From: Cubamyces lactineus
Lineage: Eukaryota; Basidiomycota; Agaricomycetes; Polyporales; Polyporaceae
Direction of reading: 5' to 3'
Length of the DNA stretch: 64,000 nucleotides
Assembly: GCA_022376465.1 (NCBI GenBank)
Contig: JACDTU010000034.1
Location: 62,001-126,000 of the forward strand
In this document: positions 12,819 to 23,305 of the stretch, piece by piece
Layout of the letters: every line of letters starts with the position of its first letter
Position numbering within the stretch: position 1 is the first letter of the stretch
Program-made: the position numbers and the translations under genes
Notes under the pieces: model-generated
Seen by the model: only the letters and a program-made list of their open reading frames with translations
Told to the model about the DNA's origin: nothing
The model's database searches: none

Positions 12819-13744
12819 GTAGGTGTCTCGAGAGCACCAGAATCGTCAAGTTACCTGAGCCCTGAGCGCTGGAGTCACCGCCTTTCCGCCGATGGTCCCT
12901 GGATCGTGCTCGTGCTACCTCATGCTACCGCAGCACCTTCGATCATATCCGTCGTTTGTTATGGACACTCTCCCACGTATACTCAATCGATGGCTCGCCG
13001 GTGCTCTAGCGGCCAAAACTTCCAGCCTGTGGCGACTGTGCAGGAAAGCAGATTCCCATGACACTGCATTCTGATCCGACGGCGCTTTCGCAGTATCGCA
13101 TTAATCAGACTCGGTGAGCTCCCCAGCATGCTGATACACCATTCCGTAGAGATGCCCTCACCTGCATCCTTTCGCAGAGATCCACAGTCGTCGGTCCATT
13201 TCATCTCATCCATAGATCTCACGGTGATATGCTTTGTTAGTCTTCTGCTGCAAAATCCACCGCGCTTTTGCCTACAAGAGTCAAGACGACTGATGCGCTG
13301 ACTTAGCACACAACGGAGATACGCACAAGGCTCTCGGAGGCTGGGAATCACTGTTCATGCTGCGCTCATGGGTCTCTCTCTACCGGGTATGCGGAAGCAT
13401 TGGCAATCAGCGCAGCGGCGCCGCTGTGAAAGTCCGCACAGTAGCCTCGTCATCAGCGCAGCGGGACCACCGAAGAAGTGTGGGCGTATGGGTGTGAGAA
13501 GTCTCCCGGGACGCCTCGACTCAACTCATGGTGCCGGCTGTAGTAGTATCTCTCGTCGAACGAACGCTCCTCACCGCGCCCTAGAGATACGGGATCGCGC
13601 CCACTTGAGAGCTCCTACTGAATCAAGTTCTCGGATAGATGATATCCCGTGGTAGGTTTCGGCGGGATTGCACTTATCGATTGCATGGTATATGTGCACC
13701 ACCTGTGGTTCAACACTCGCTCTTCGAGCAGTCCTGTAGTCTCG
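12819..13744. other. Intergenic between divergent genes
   Basis: Shared upstream region of the leftward methyltransferase-like gene and the rightward DUF6533 gene. No convincing coding exon found. The minus frame 12983-13351 has no recognisable domain. Confidence 0.4.
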
Positions 13745-15745
13745 ATGAAGTTCTCCAATGCTACCTCGGTCGTCAACAGTGCGGATCTGCAGCAACTTCA
13801 AGCCCTCTTCGATGCTGCGTATCTCACGCGCATAAATACTTACTCGCAAAGTTTGTCTCTCAGTACTAGTTCAGTACGCTTTTTGTAATAAATTGACCCG
13901 CACCCGCAGCGGCTGCTATAGCAGTGTTGGCCTATGACATTCTCCTCAACTTCTGCCGAGAGGTGAGATCCTGAACGTTGATCTCTCGCCGAGCACATGC
14001 ACTGACTCCGGGAAGGTCACCTACATATGGAGGTTTGAGCTCTGTTGAATCCTTCTGCGTCAGACGCGAGTCTCTAAAAAGCCTATTAGCTCACGATGGA
14101 CGCTTCCGAAGCTCTTGTACCTTGTGATCAGATACTACGGGATTTTGGAGCTCTGGTACGCCGTTACCACACAATTATACGATCAGCGCTGACTGTTTTT
14201 GCCTAGCGTGATACAAGCTTGTGCGCCTCTCCCTGTACGCATACAGGCCCAGTGTTTGACTACTTCCACAGTCCAAGTCACAGTAGGGCTCACACTCGCT
14301 GTATGTCTTGCCGGTGTCGATTTCTTAGATTGACTGAACTGATGCACGAATCTTACACAGGAGTACGTTGTCCCTTATTGCACGCAACCGATGCTAACGG
14401 TCCCTCGAAGATGTCAAGCATGGGGATGGTTATATAACCTGTATGCGTCTAGATCACACCTGTTGTCTTATCTCCGGACAATGACGTACCTTTCAGAGCG
14501 GGACTGGTGGTGTTCACTACCACCGTGAATGTGATCCTAGTCTTGCGTATACACGCTCTGTACGAGAGAAGCAAGAAAGGTATGCCTACTTTGATTGACT
14601 CTTGTCCTACTGCTGATCCCGCTCATTTGTTCGAAGTTTTGATATTCATGATAACTATAACTTCCTGTGAGCGTTCGCGCACATCTTTGTCAAGATCCTT
14701 TCTCATCTTGTCCCATAGGTCAATTCGTGGTAGGTCATAGTTCATGACCCGGTGCACACCGATCTCAATTCTTGCTGACGTATGGCCGCAGCTCGAACTT
14801 GCGGTATCTGTTTGGGATGGCATAGACTTGAAACTCAATCCGCCTCCGCCTATTGTACCCTGGCAAGGATGCGTTGCAACCGCTCTAAGGAGCGCAACTC
14901 TGATCAGCTGGTGAGTGAGTAGACTTATACACCGGAACCGCAGGTGACCGTGACGCGATGCCATTCGTGTCAGGATCCCGAACATCCTGATTTCTGGTGA
15001 GCACCCATTGCACTGAAGCGGTATTGAGAATGCTGAAAACATCAGCCATCTGCGCGGGTATGACCCTATACCGATTCTTCAAGGGACCCGACGGGGAGAG
15101 GTGGCGGCGCGACCGGCGCACTTCTCCATTATTGGCCACGTTTATGAGGGACGGCACGACCTTCTTCGTAGCGTGAGTATCTACGATTTATTGCCCGCGA
15201 TCGCTTGACTTACACAATTTGAACGCTTGGTTCGTAGCGTTTTCGGTGAGTACGCCGTGTATTAATGATGACGAAACAGAGCGACGATGGTGCTAACTAC
15301 TAGGGACTACTCAGTGGTGGAACTAGTTGCCTCTATGTTGACGGTCAATCTCGTCAGCCCGCTCACACCCTTCATGATACCGTAAGCGTACAACCGTTCA
15401 CTTTGCGCTGTATTGATAGTATCTCGCCAGATGGGTAACGGTAACATATTCCATAGGCGTAAGTGGCTTCTCGTCTTACATATCCGTTCGTGGCTTACCG
15501 AGAAAGGAATGTAGGCGTCACATATGATCCTCAACTTGCGAGTCTCAGCGCGTCTGCACACGGTGCAGCACACATTTACGACCATGGAGACGACCGTGAC
15601 GGAGCCCGTGTTCGAGTGGGCATCAACTCCGCGTTACGCGGAGAATGAGAACCTGGAGTACGACAGCTTCCAACTTTCGACTTTAGGGTGTAGCAGCAAC
15701 GACATGCGGGGACGAGTAGTAGTCCCGGGCAGGGCGGGTGGATGA
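13745..15745 (+). CDS. DUF6533 multi-helix membrane protein
   Basis: Basidiomycete-expanded integral membrane family of unknown function. The ATG at 13745 starts MKFSNATSVVNSADLQQ; after an intron the DUF6533 signature reads AAIAVLAYDILLNFCRE, VTYIW and WTLPKLLYLVIRYYGILEL, each on its own short exon. Later exons include FTTTVNVILVLRIHALYERS (about 14510-14575), PWQGCVATALRSATLISW, PLLATFMRDGTTFFVA and a last exon MILNLRVSARLHTVQHTF ending GRVVVPGRAGG at 15745. The arginine-rich HALYERSKK loop after a helix is typical. Many introns; a few exon joins, mainly 14640-15060, are uncertain. It sits between the methyltransferase-like gene and a P450. Function unknown. Confidence 0.75.
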
Positions 15746-16392
15746 GGGCGCGATGGATGCGTACTGCTACCGTGATCCTGGCTTGAATGAGTTGGCGGCG
15801 ACTAACGCTGAGGGATATTCGGTTATACTTGTCATGGGGGATTAGAGCAGGAGCTAGCATTTGGTTCTTAGTAAGATTCGCGTTCTATATGTCTACTATG
15901 TGATCCGTCAGTCCTAGTATGTAACGAACCGCCTGGTGGTCCAGAGCACCTGAGCCGCTGAGCGACATCGACTTGGCTGGCCATAAGCGCCCGAGATCCC
16001 ACCCTGGGCGCCTGCTCTTACTTGCAATAAGTACCCAAGTTCGTCGGCTCTTCTCCACGGTCACTCCCACGCAGGACATCAGACTTGCCAGAACTCGGAC
16101 GATGTTCGACCTGCGCACATTGAATCTTACCATGAAACTGGAACCGCTCATGCTATCTGCCGTGACCTCGTGGAAGCCGCACTTCCGGCGCCGGCGGGGT
16201 GGCTTTGCGTTCGCCGTCATCTCCGCAGCTTCTCAGATGGAAAGCGATGGGAGCGAAAGGTCCTGAACAGATGTACGTACGTCGTCACTTTCCACATCTT
16301 TTGTTCAAATTGTTTGAGCGTACAAAAGGGGCCAAACGGACGCGAAGAGCTCGTACACGACCCGTCGCTCACTCGTAATCTAGCTGTTCACA
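15746..16392. other. Intergenic, upstream of P450
   Basis: Open frames exist on both strands (15885-16220 -, 15973-16266 +), but they mirror each other and show no motif. Probably promoter and leader of the P450 gene. Confidence 0.4.
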
Positions 16393-18636
16393 ATGCTTTC
16401 GATGAACACCACTAGCGCTCTCCTCACGGTTCTTCTTCTCTTCATCAGTACCCGTGTCGTCAATTACTTCAAGTACGCGAAGGTGTGCTCTGTTATGCGT
16501 AACCACGATGCTACCTGCACTAACAACCTTCGAGCAAACGGGCCATCTTCCGGGAATCCGCTCATTGGCGACGCCCATCTCAGTGCTCGGAGCGTCCTTT
16601 CCAACCGGACGCTTCAACCCTGGTCTGAATTGGCAATGGCGGTGGAGAAAGCACGGTCAGTCTCTTTGACCTGCAGCAGCGACGTGTATCTGACTCTACC
16701 TCCTCAGTTTACGCTCGCTATGGGACCGAAACTATATCGTCTCTCCCATACCTGTTCGGTGCTCCAGCCATCTATACTTCCTCGCTCGAAGTTGCACGTC
16801 AGGTCGTCTCGACGAAGGGTAGTTTCTACAAGTCCCCTGATATAACTGGGATCACGCTGTAAGTAGCTCTACGGCGATCTAGCTGCGCTTTCTCTGACCT
16901 ACATCTGTACTCAGGGTATGGGGACCTAATCTCTTCGCAGCCAACGGTGAAGAATGGAAGCGTTACCGTCGTATTGTGACCCCTGCATTCGCCAACTCCA
17001 CGTAAGTGCCATTATGCATGTATTCTTCACCGCTGTACCTAGTTACTTCAGGTATACGGCCCTATGGGCAGAGACCGCTTCCGTATTCGACGAAATGGTT
17101 GCCAGGGAGGGCTGGGCGACGAGATCCTCTGTCGATATCCCTAACTTCAACCCCCTCACTAATAAGGTACGGCTGCAATGCTGCCATCCTTCTAGCTTGA
17201 TCTCATCTACGTCGCCAATATGCAGCTCGCCCTTATCCTCATCTCCACCACGGGATTTGGCCACCCTCTGTCGTGGGATCTCAAAGGCACGTCTGCATCC
17301 AACGAAATGTCGGTCGGAGAGGCGCTACACATCATCTCGCACAACCTTGTACTTCGCCTTATACTTCCTCGCTGGGCTTACTGGCTTCCAATCAAGAAGT
17401 ACGTATTGCATGCTGGCAAAAATGGGTGTGTCAGCTGATTCGGATGGGCACAAGGTTCAGAGACCTTGAGAAGGCGACTCGGATACATCAAGAGTTCATG
17501 GCCAACATCATACGTAGTCGTCGCGAGGAGTTCTCTGCAGGTGTAGCTCCGAAGAGCGACATCCTCAGTCTGATGATCCAATCGGCCGAGAAGGAAGGCA
17601 AATTGGGTATGACTGATTCTGAGTTGGTACGTCACGTAGCGAGCGCTGTGTTCCTGGCTCTGAATCAGACTTGGGTAGATTGGCAACACGGCTATTCTGC
17701 TGTTTGCGGGGCACGGTAGGTTTCACTGGGCGGGATGTGAATAGGAGCTACGCTGACACATGCACTCGCAGATACTGCGGCTCTGACCCTCAACGCCGCG
17801 CTAGGACTCATGGCACTCCATCCGGAATTCCAGGAGGAGATGCATCAGGAGGTGATGATGGTCATGCCGACGGAGGCAGATTTCGTGAGCCACGCTGGCC
17901 TTCGGACTCACGGACTCAGCTGATATGATGACCCATGCAGACGTTCGTCAACTCTTCAAAGCTATCCAAGGTACAAGCATGTTTCCTAGAAGCTTCTCGT
18001 ATTTACCGTAAATGCTTTGTCCCCATCCCCATCTACCTCCTCGCTCACATCGATTTTACAAGCGGCTGGGTTCATGTGGATACGCGACACAGCAGAGGAC
18101 ATCGTTCTGGAGAATGTGGGACCACACGGCGACGAACGAGTTCCGATCCCGAAGGGTACACGTATTGTCGTCGACAGTATCGGCCTGCGTGAGCTGATTC
18201 CCTTCGGTGCCCTTTGCCCTGTTGCCCCGTAGTACTCAACTGCCGCCCCATGTCCCCCAGATCATAACCCACGTCTCTTCCCAGAGCCGGAGGAGTTCAA
18301 GCCGGGACGTTGGTATGATGCGCCCGAGAACGCCCTTTCGATGTTCTCTGTGGGTCCGCGCGCATGTGAGTACCGGTTGCAAGGCTTCTCCGTCTCAACA
18401 CCAAATCTTGTCGTTGTTCTACGTGTCTAATCAGTGTCGGCACAGGCATTGGGCGGCGGTTTGCTATCACAGAAGCGACGTGCTTCTTGGCGAAACTTGT
18501 CCGGGATTGGAAAGTGGACATTTTGGCTCGTGATGGAGAAACTAGAGCGCAGTGGGAGGATAAGTACATGAACGGCAGGGCAGTCACGAACTTCGGCATC
18601 GCTGATATGCCCGTCAGACTGGTACGGCGCGCCTAA
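16393..18636 (+). CDS. Cytochrome P450, multi-exon
   Basis: Membrane-anchored heme monooxygenase. The ATG at 16393 gives the anchor MLSMNTTSALLTVLLLFIST, then YFKYAK. Following exons read FNPGLNWQWRWRKHG, YGTETISSLPYLFGAPAIYT, GSFYKSPDITGITL and WGPNLFAANGEEWKRYRRIV (C-helix WxxxR), then WAETASVFDEMVAREGW. The I-helix oxygen-binding motif is LFAGHDTTA after splicing near 17700-17775; the K-helix ExxR is EASR (17991-18002). The heme loop MFSVGPRAC joins across an intron (about 18365-18446) to IGRRFAITEA, matching FxxGxRxCxG. It ends MPVRLVRRA with TAA at 18634-18636. All conserved landmarks are present, so it is probably functional. Substrate unknown; a second P450 follows 0.6 kb downstream. 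Confidence 0.9.
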
Positions 18637-19262
18637 CCGAGAGTATTTTTGTGTACGTGCAAGCTGTGAGATCCAGCTTCAGTGCATCTCCGCGGGCGAC
18701 TGGCGCTCTGATCTTTGCGTATCACGGACATTGAAATATCCTGCTTTTGTCTTAGATCATGCTGCGGAGTGTTGACTATTGTTGCCGCAGAAGAGAAGCA
18801 CCTGAAGGAATGGTGGTCGAGCGTGACATGGCTGACATATTACCTGGCCATCTTCATATGCACAAATGTTGCGCTACACTGGCAGGACTCAAGGTGACAC
18901 TTGCATGAGCTTCCATAGCATCTGAAGGGCTTCGCCACGCTGGCAGCGCAATCACAGAAGACGCTACTCTCAGTTCGATCAGTACACAATTTCTCCATAC
19001 ATCATTAGCACCATCACTGACCCCCCACAAGTAATAATACTTATGTGACACCTTAGATGATGATCAACTTAAAGCTTATACCCCTTCGGTGAGAGAGAGA
19101 TACGTAGGTATGGTGCGTCGCAGGCAAACTCTTATAGCAGGGGTTCTCGGGGTCGAGGCTGTTCGTATGTCCGAGTCAGAGCCATGTAGGTCACAAGAGA
19201 CTGGGTTATATAAGACCGCCACAAGTTGAGTCAGAATTGCCAAGTTTCTTCCTGCCTCATCC
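18637..19262. other. Intergenic between two P450 genes
   Basis: No gene recognised. The sequence ggttatataag near 19203-19213 lies about 55 bases upstream of the next P450 start and may be its TATA element. Confidence 0.45.
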
Positions 19263-21930
19263 ATGGAGCCTCATGATCTTTTCCTCGCGACTGTGCTGGG
19301 AGTTGTAATTGTACTGTGCATCGGCAGTATGCACTCCGTTTCCCGCACCAACAGGCTTAGGGTGTTGTCAAACCTCCCCCATATTCCATATCTCATCCCA
19401 TTCGTTGGCTCTGCGGTCAGTTTTGGCTGGAACCACGTCAATTTCTTTATTAAGTCAAGGCGGGTACCCTTTTTGGCACATTTATCATCGGCAAGGCGCT
19501 CTGACTGGTGTGTTCCCCATAGGGCCGTTCACGGGACGGATTTCAGACTTCTCGTAGCGGGAACATCATATGTTATCATCTCATCACACAGTGCTTTGAA
19601 TCTATTCTACCGCAACCGCGCTCAGAAACTCGTTCCCGTGCGCGCGCTCAAGCGCCATGGAATGGGAAATATCCAATCCGAACACTTCCCGGAGCTCCTG
19701 TCTACCGTGCTGATCCCAATCATTCTCAAGTCCGGCACTCCCGCAGTCCTGCACCCTATTGCCTGCGATTTCAATCGTCGGCTTCACAGCTACCTTGCCG
19801 GTGCGCATACTCAGGGGACAGTCTTGTCCCTGAAGCGCCTCACTTGCGAATCGCTCTTCACCTCGTTTAACCCCGCCCTGTTTGGAACCTCCTTTCCTGT
19901 CGACATATACGACGACTACGTCACAGTGGATGGTGATGCCTACCACCTTTTCTCGCGCACATTGTCCCTTTTTGCGTTCCGTGCGCAGGCGGCACAGCGG
20001 CGCATGCGAGCCCGGATTGCGTCATACATCAAGCCATGGCTAGCTACCGATGGGACAGTGGATCTACCTGGCGTGTCTGAGCCCGGGAACGCAATGCTAC
20101 GCGCCTTCGCAACGTCCAAGTTGCCGCCCTCCGACCAAGCAGGCTCAATCCAGGCATACCTATGGGGCGTGTACTCTAGCACGACGCGCATCCCCTTTTG
20201 GGTGCTTGCACACCTGCTGTGCGACAGGGACGCGTATGCACGTTTGAAGAGTGCTGTGGACCATGCGGTAGAGGCGGAGTTCCCTGACGAGGATGCCTTG
20301 CTTGACGCACATCCTGGGGTGATCTCTGGCCCGCGCTTTGCGATGGTCGATTCCGCGATCAAGGAGGCCGGAAGGCTATACATGCTCCCGTCATCGTATC
20401 GTACCCTGAGAGACGACATGGAGTTCCCGACGGCAGACGGAGAGCGACTTCAGTACTTGGGTTGCAACCCTCCCGTCTATTAGACAGCGAGGAGTTGCTA
20501 CCGGATGTAAGTCCGGCGTTAAAGGGGAGCTGCCGCGAGCATGCCCATGTCCGACGGAGGGGGTTGCAACCGCGGTTGCACGTACCCTGCCCACGGTTGC
20601 ATGCTCGGTTACTGTGAACGCAAGTCAGTACATGTTCAACAAAACGGCTCCGCTCAGAGTCGAACCCCGAGCATAGTACATGCGAGGTGGCCAGCGATAC
20701 CGCTGCACCACCTTTGGTTACAGGTATTCGTGTAGTGCAACCATATATACGTATTCGCATTGCTATGGATCTCGGACGATGTGTTAGAGCAGGTTAGAGC
20801 AAGACTTACCAGTAATCAAAACCCCCGCCGGTATGACCGATCATAGAATACACCCACGAGATAATAGTCGAAGGTACGGAAAGCGCGCACTTTCGGAACA
20901 AAACGCGATGGACACGCGACGAGAACAGTGAAAGAGACAGCTACTAGGTTACGGGGCGTGGGACGAGGTGGTAGTTGAGCGTACACAAGGGCGCGCGACA
21001 TCGGAGTCAATTCCATAGAGGGCACGCGAGGTCGGGGACGAAACGCGATGGTGACGGGAGGTGATCAAAGATGGAGACCCCAAGAAGGTCGATGCGTACC
21101 ACGGTAAGGCTTGCCCCTCATGTATCTAGTTCTCTCCGTGGACCTCACGAGCGCGGGATGTTCCCTCCTGATTATTGCAACGCCGTAGTTGCAACCCGTA
21201 CACAGTCGTCTCAGTACATAGGGAAGGAACATACGAAGCACGTACTATATTACAGTGTAATCAGTGCAATATGAAGCTCATGTAGTTCAGTGGTATGGCT
21301 GCCTCTACAACTTGTTTGTGCTTGGGGTTCGACCCCGAGTTTGGCTCTTTTGCTCAACTTATTGGACCGCAGCGGCAGTCATATGCGTGCGCATGGCAGG
21401 TCCTCTTTGGCTTTGAACTTGCATCCGGTCGCAACCCCTCACCGTCTAATAGACGGGGGAGTTGCAACCCCACTACTGAAATAGTTGAGACGGAAGCGAG
21501 ACCTTCTGGGTGCGGAAAGGCGAGATGGCCTGTGCGAACGTCACAAGTGTTCATATGGATGAACGGTTGTTTGATGATGCGGGAAAGTATGTCATCGACC
21601 GTTTCGTCGATGGAAACTCGCACCTCAGCCGGCATGTGGTTATGTTTGGCAGAGGACCGAACATGGTGCGTCGGCGTAATTCTCCACTGTGAAGCCTGCT
21701 TTTCTGATAGCATGTGCGGATGCCTTCATTCCTCGCAGTGCGCAGGTAAACATATTGCCAGCTATCTGATGAAAATGTTTGTAATTCTGTGCCTTCGGTA
21801 CTACGACATTGTACCATCGAGAGGGCACGAGGGGCTTCAGGTACCGCCAGTAAACCAACGCAGTGTCTCCGTGATGGCGCCTAGCAGGGATGTGGAGGTA
21901 TTGCTGATAAAGAGAAATATCAAGCCTTGA
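19263..21930 (+). CDS. Cytochrome P450 split by a 1,044 nt SINE-bearing segment
   Basis: Heme monooxygenase. Exons fit 19263-20452, 21497-21665 and 21739-21930: 1,551 nt, 516 residues, usual P450 length. It opens MEPHDLFLATVLGVVIVLC (anchor), passes VAGTSYVIISSHSALNLFYR, and has the K-helix ExxR as EAGR in IKEAGRLYMLPSSYRT. After the large segment come WVRKGEMACANVTSVHMDER and DRFVDGNSHLSRHVVMFGRG. A 73 nt intron (21666-21738) then joins FGRGPNM to CAGKHIASYL, a proper FxxGxxxCxG heme loop, and it ends VEVLLIKRNIKP. Without splicing, the frame runs into the SINE tail and stops at 20483 with no heme cysteine. One oddity: at 19465-19545 the P450-like frame seems displaced (GTLFGTFIIGKAL appears in another frame), so a small indel or unseen intron may exist. 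It is a live gene or a recent pseudogene. Confidence 0.75.
20455..20722 (-). mobile_element. tRNA-headed SINE-like element, copy 1
   Basis: Read on the minus strand, the head has a Pol III A box TGGTGCAGCGG and, 33 nt on, a B box GGTTCGACTC. The body is followed by a tail CATCCGGTAGCAACTCCTCG, then the palindrome GTCTAATAGAC, then GGGAGGGTTGCAACC. The same tail ends copy 2 in opposite orientation. No protein is encoded, as expected for a SINE. The P450 frame reads into this tail and stops within the palindrome. Confidence 0.7.
21278..21487 (+). mobile_element. tRNA-headed SINE-like element, copy 2
   Basis: Plus-strand head with A box TAGTTCAGTGG and B box GGTTCGACCCC, 32 nt apart. The tail is CATCCGGTCGCAACCCCTCA, GTCTAATAGAC, then GGGGAGTTGCAACCCC and TACTGAA. 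The tail is roughly 80% identical to copy 1 over about 65 nt; the heads are more diverged, and copy 1 has about 60 extra body bases. It lies inverted to copy 1, about 555 bases away. Confidence 0.7.
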
Positions 21931-22076
21931 CACTGTTATGAGGACGTTCCGGAGTATGTATCTCCCTTTGTGACTCAGTGATAGTGTCATCAGATTGATG
22001 CATGTACAAACGTTCGTGTATATCAAGGCGTCATGAAAGTGTACTTGCAGTACGTCAGACGCCAGAAAGAGCGGAA

Positions 22077-22909
22077 TACAGCTGTTTTCGAAATGATTGG
22101 ACAGCCTCTCCGACGCGCGCTTTTGACGCTGAACGCTCCAAAAAATCCAGAAATTCAAAAAACCCTCGAAAAAGACTGTATCATGGTTTTTACCTGCGAA
22201 GAGCGAGATTTGTACTGTGTAGATACGTACGACCAAGTTCTATGCATATACTATGCACGTTTTCGGCATGTGGGAGGCGGCAGAGGTTGGTCGGGTAGCC
22301 AGCTCAGCATGGGCGCTTGTCATCAGTAGCATACTAGACTCCTCGAACGGGGCGCGAAAGAGCACTCTGTTAGACCATTCAGTAGCATGTTTGGCTTTGA
22401 AAGGCCGTAATTTACTGCTTCAGAGTGCCTTTCGGGAAACCATGAAGAGCGGTGCCGTCTAGATGTTGTACTTACATATGAATATGGGCAGCCTTACTGC
22501 GTACATTCAGTGAAACCCTGCTTGACACTTCCTAACAATTGCCGTTCTGTGCACAACCATCCATACATCCCATGCACTTTTCCTTGTACTCATATTCTAC
22601 TCGTAGGTTTTCATTTCCATGCGATAGTGAGCTTGTCAGTACGTCGCCCTGACATCGCACATGTGGGAGGCGCCCGTGCTGAGCTGGCTACCCGACCAAC
22701 CTCTGCCGCCTCCCACATGCCGAAAACGTGCATAGTATATACATAGAACTTGGTCGTACGTATCTACACAGTACAAATCTCGCTCTTCGCAGGTAAAAAC
22801 CATGATACAGTCTTTTTCGAGGGTTTTTTGAATTTCTGGATTTTTTGGAGCGTTCAGCGTCAAAAGCGCGCGTCGGAGCGGCTGTCCAATCATTTCGAAA
22901 ACAGCTGTA
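22077..22909. mobile_element. Fold-back element with 240 bp inverted arms
   Basis: Arms 22077-22316 and 22670-22909 are reverse complements with only about two mismatches that I can see; the 353 bp between them is unique. Both outer ends read TACAGCTGTTTTCGAAATGA. No transposase is encoded, so it is a non-autonomous element (MITE or foldback type), and near-identity implies recent origin or gene conversion. TA at both ends could be a Tc1/mariner-type target duplication, unproven. Open frames through the arms are by-products of the repeat. Confidence 0.85.
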
Positions 22910-23305
22910 ATAGAGCCGAGACCCGCGAATTGCTTACATAGTGAGATACTCCTATTATGACATCCATTATCAGCCTTTGCAACCTGTCGTTGGCGACACC
23001 AAGATAGATCGATGTCAATCGGATAAGCAGAGGCGTCTTGACGAAGCCCAATGAAACGCAGTTTCTCGGGTGGCGGAAACAGGCGCAATACGATACAGTC
23101 AAGGTAGTTTTTAAGACAAATATCATCGAACCGAGAGAGCTCGACGATCGATCTGCAGCTTTGCTTCGTGGTGAGCATGAAGTCCACCGTAGCAGCGCAA
23201 GCGATGTCATAAGGTGCCGGCCAGTATCAGTACTAGTACCCCACCGCTACCTTTAGGCACACATTGATGTCAACATCCAAAATCAATACTCGGGCAATCT
23301 TGTAA
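22910..23305. other. Intergenic downstream of FunK1 kinase
   Basis: A minus-strand frame (about 23187-22915) reads FDDICLKNYLDCIVLRLFPP, protein-like but unrecognised, and runs into the fold-back arm. It may be a remnant cut by that element. No confident gene. Confidence 0.35.

Larger units (their letters stand above)
20453..21496 (+). other. Putative 1,044 nt intron made largely of mobile DNA
   Basis: GT at 20453 and AG at 21495-21496 bracket the segment. Removing it joins exon phases exactly (CA + C). The donor GTACTT is weaker than the GTATGT, GTAAGT and GTGAGT donors of nearby genes. A branch-like ctactgaaat lies about 20 nt before the acceptor. Other introns here are near 45-75 nt, so this one is exceptional. 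Diverged short direct repeats flank it: gacggagagcgacttc on the left and gacggaagcgagaccttc on the right. Confidence 0.55.

Noticed and set aside
22033..22329. Open frame shared by both arms of the fold-back element (with 22636-23187 on the other strand)
   Set aside because: The identical peptides come from the inverted repeat itself, and there is no domain or start context to support a protein.
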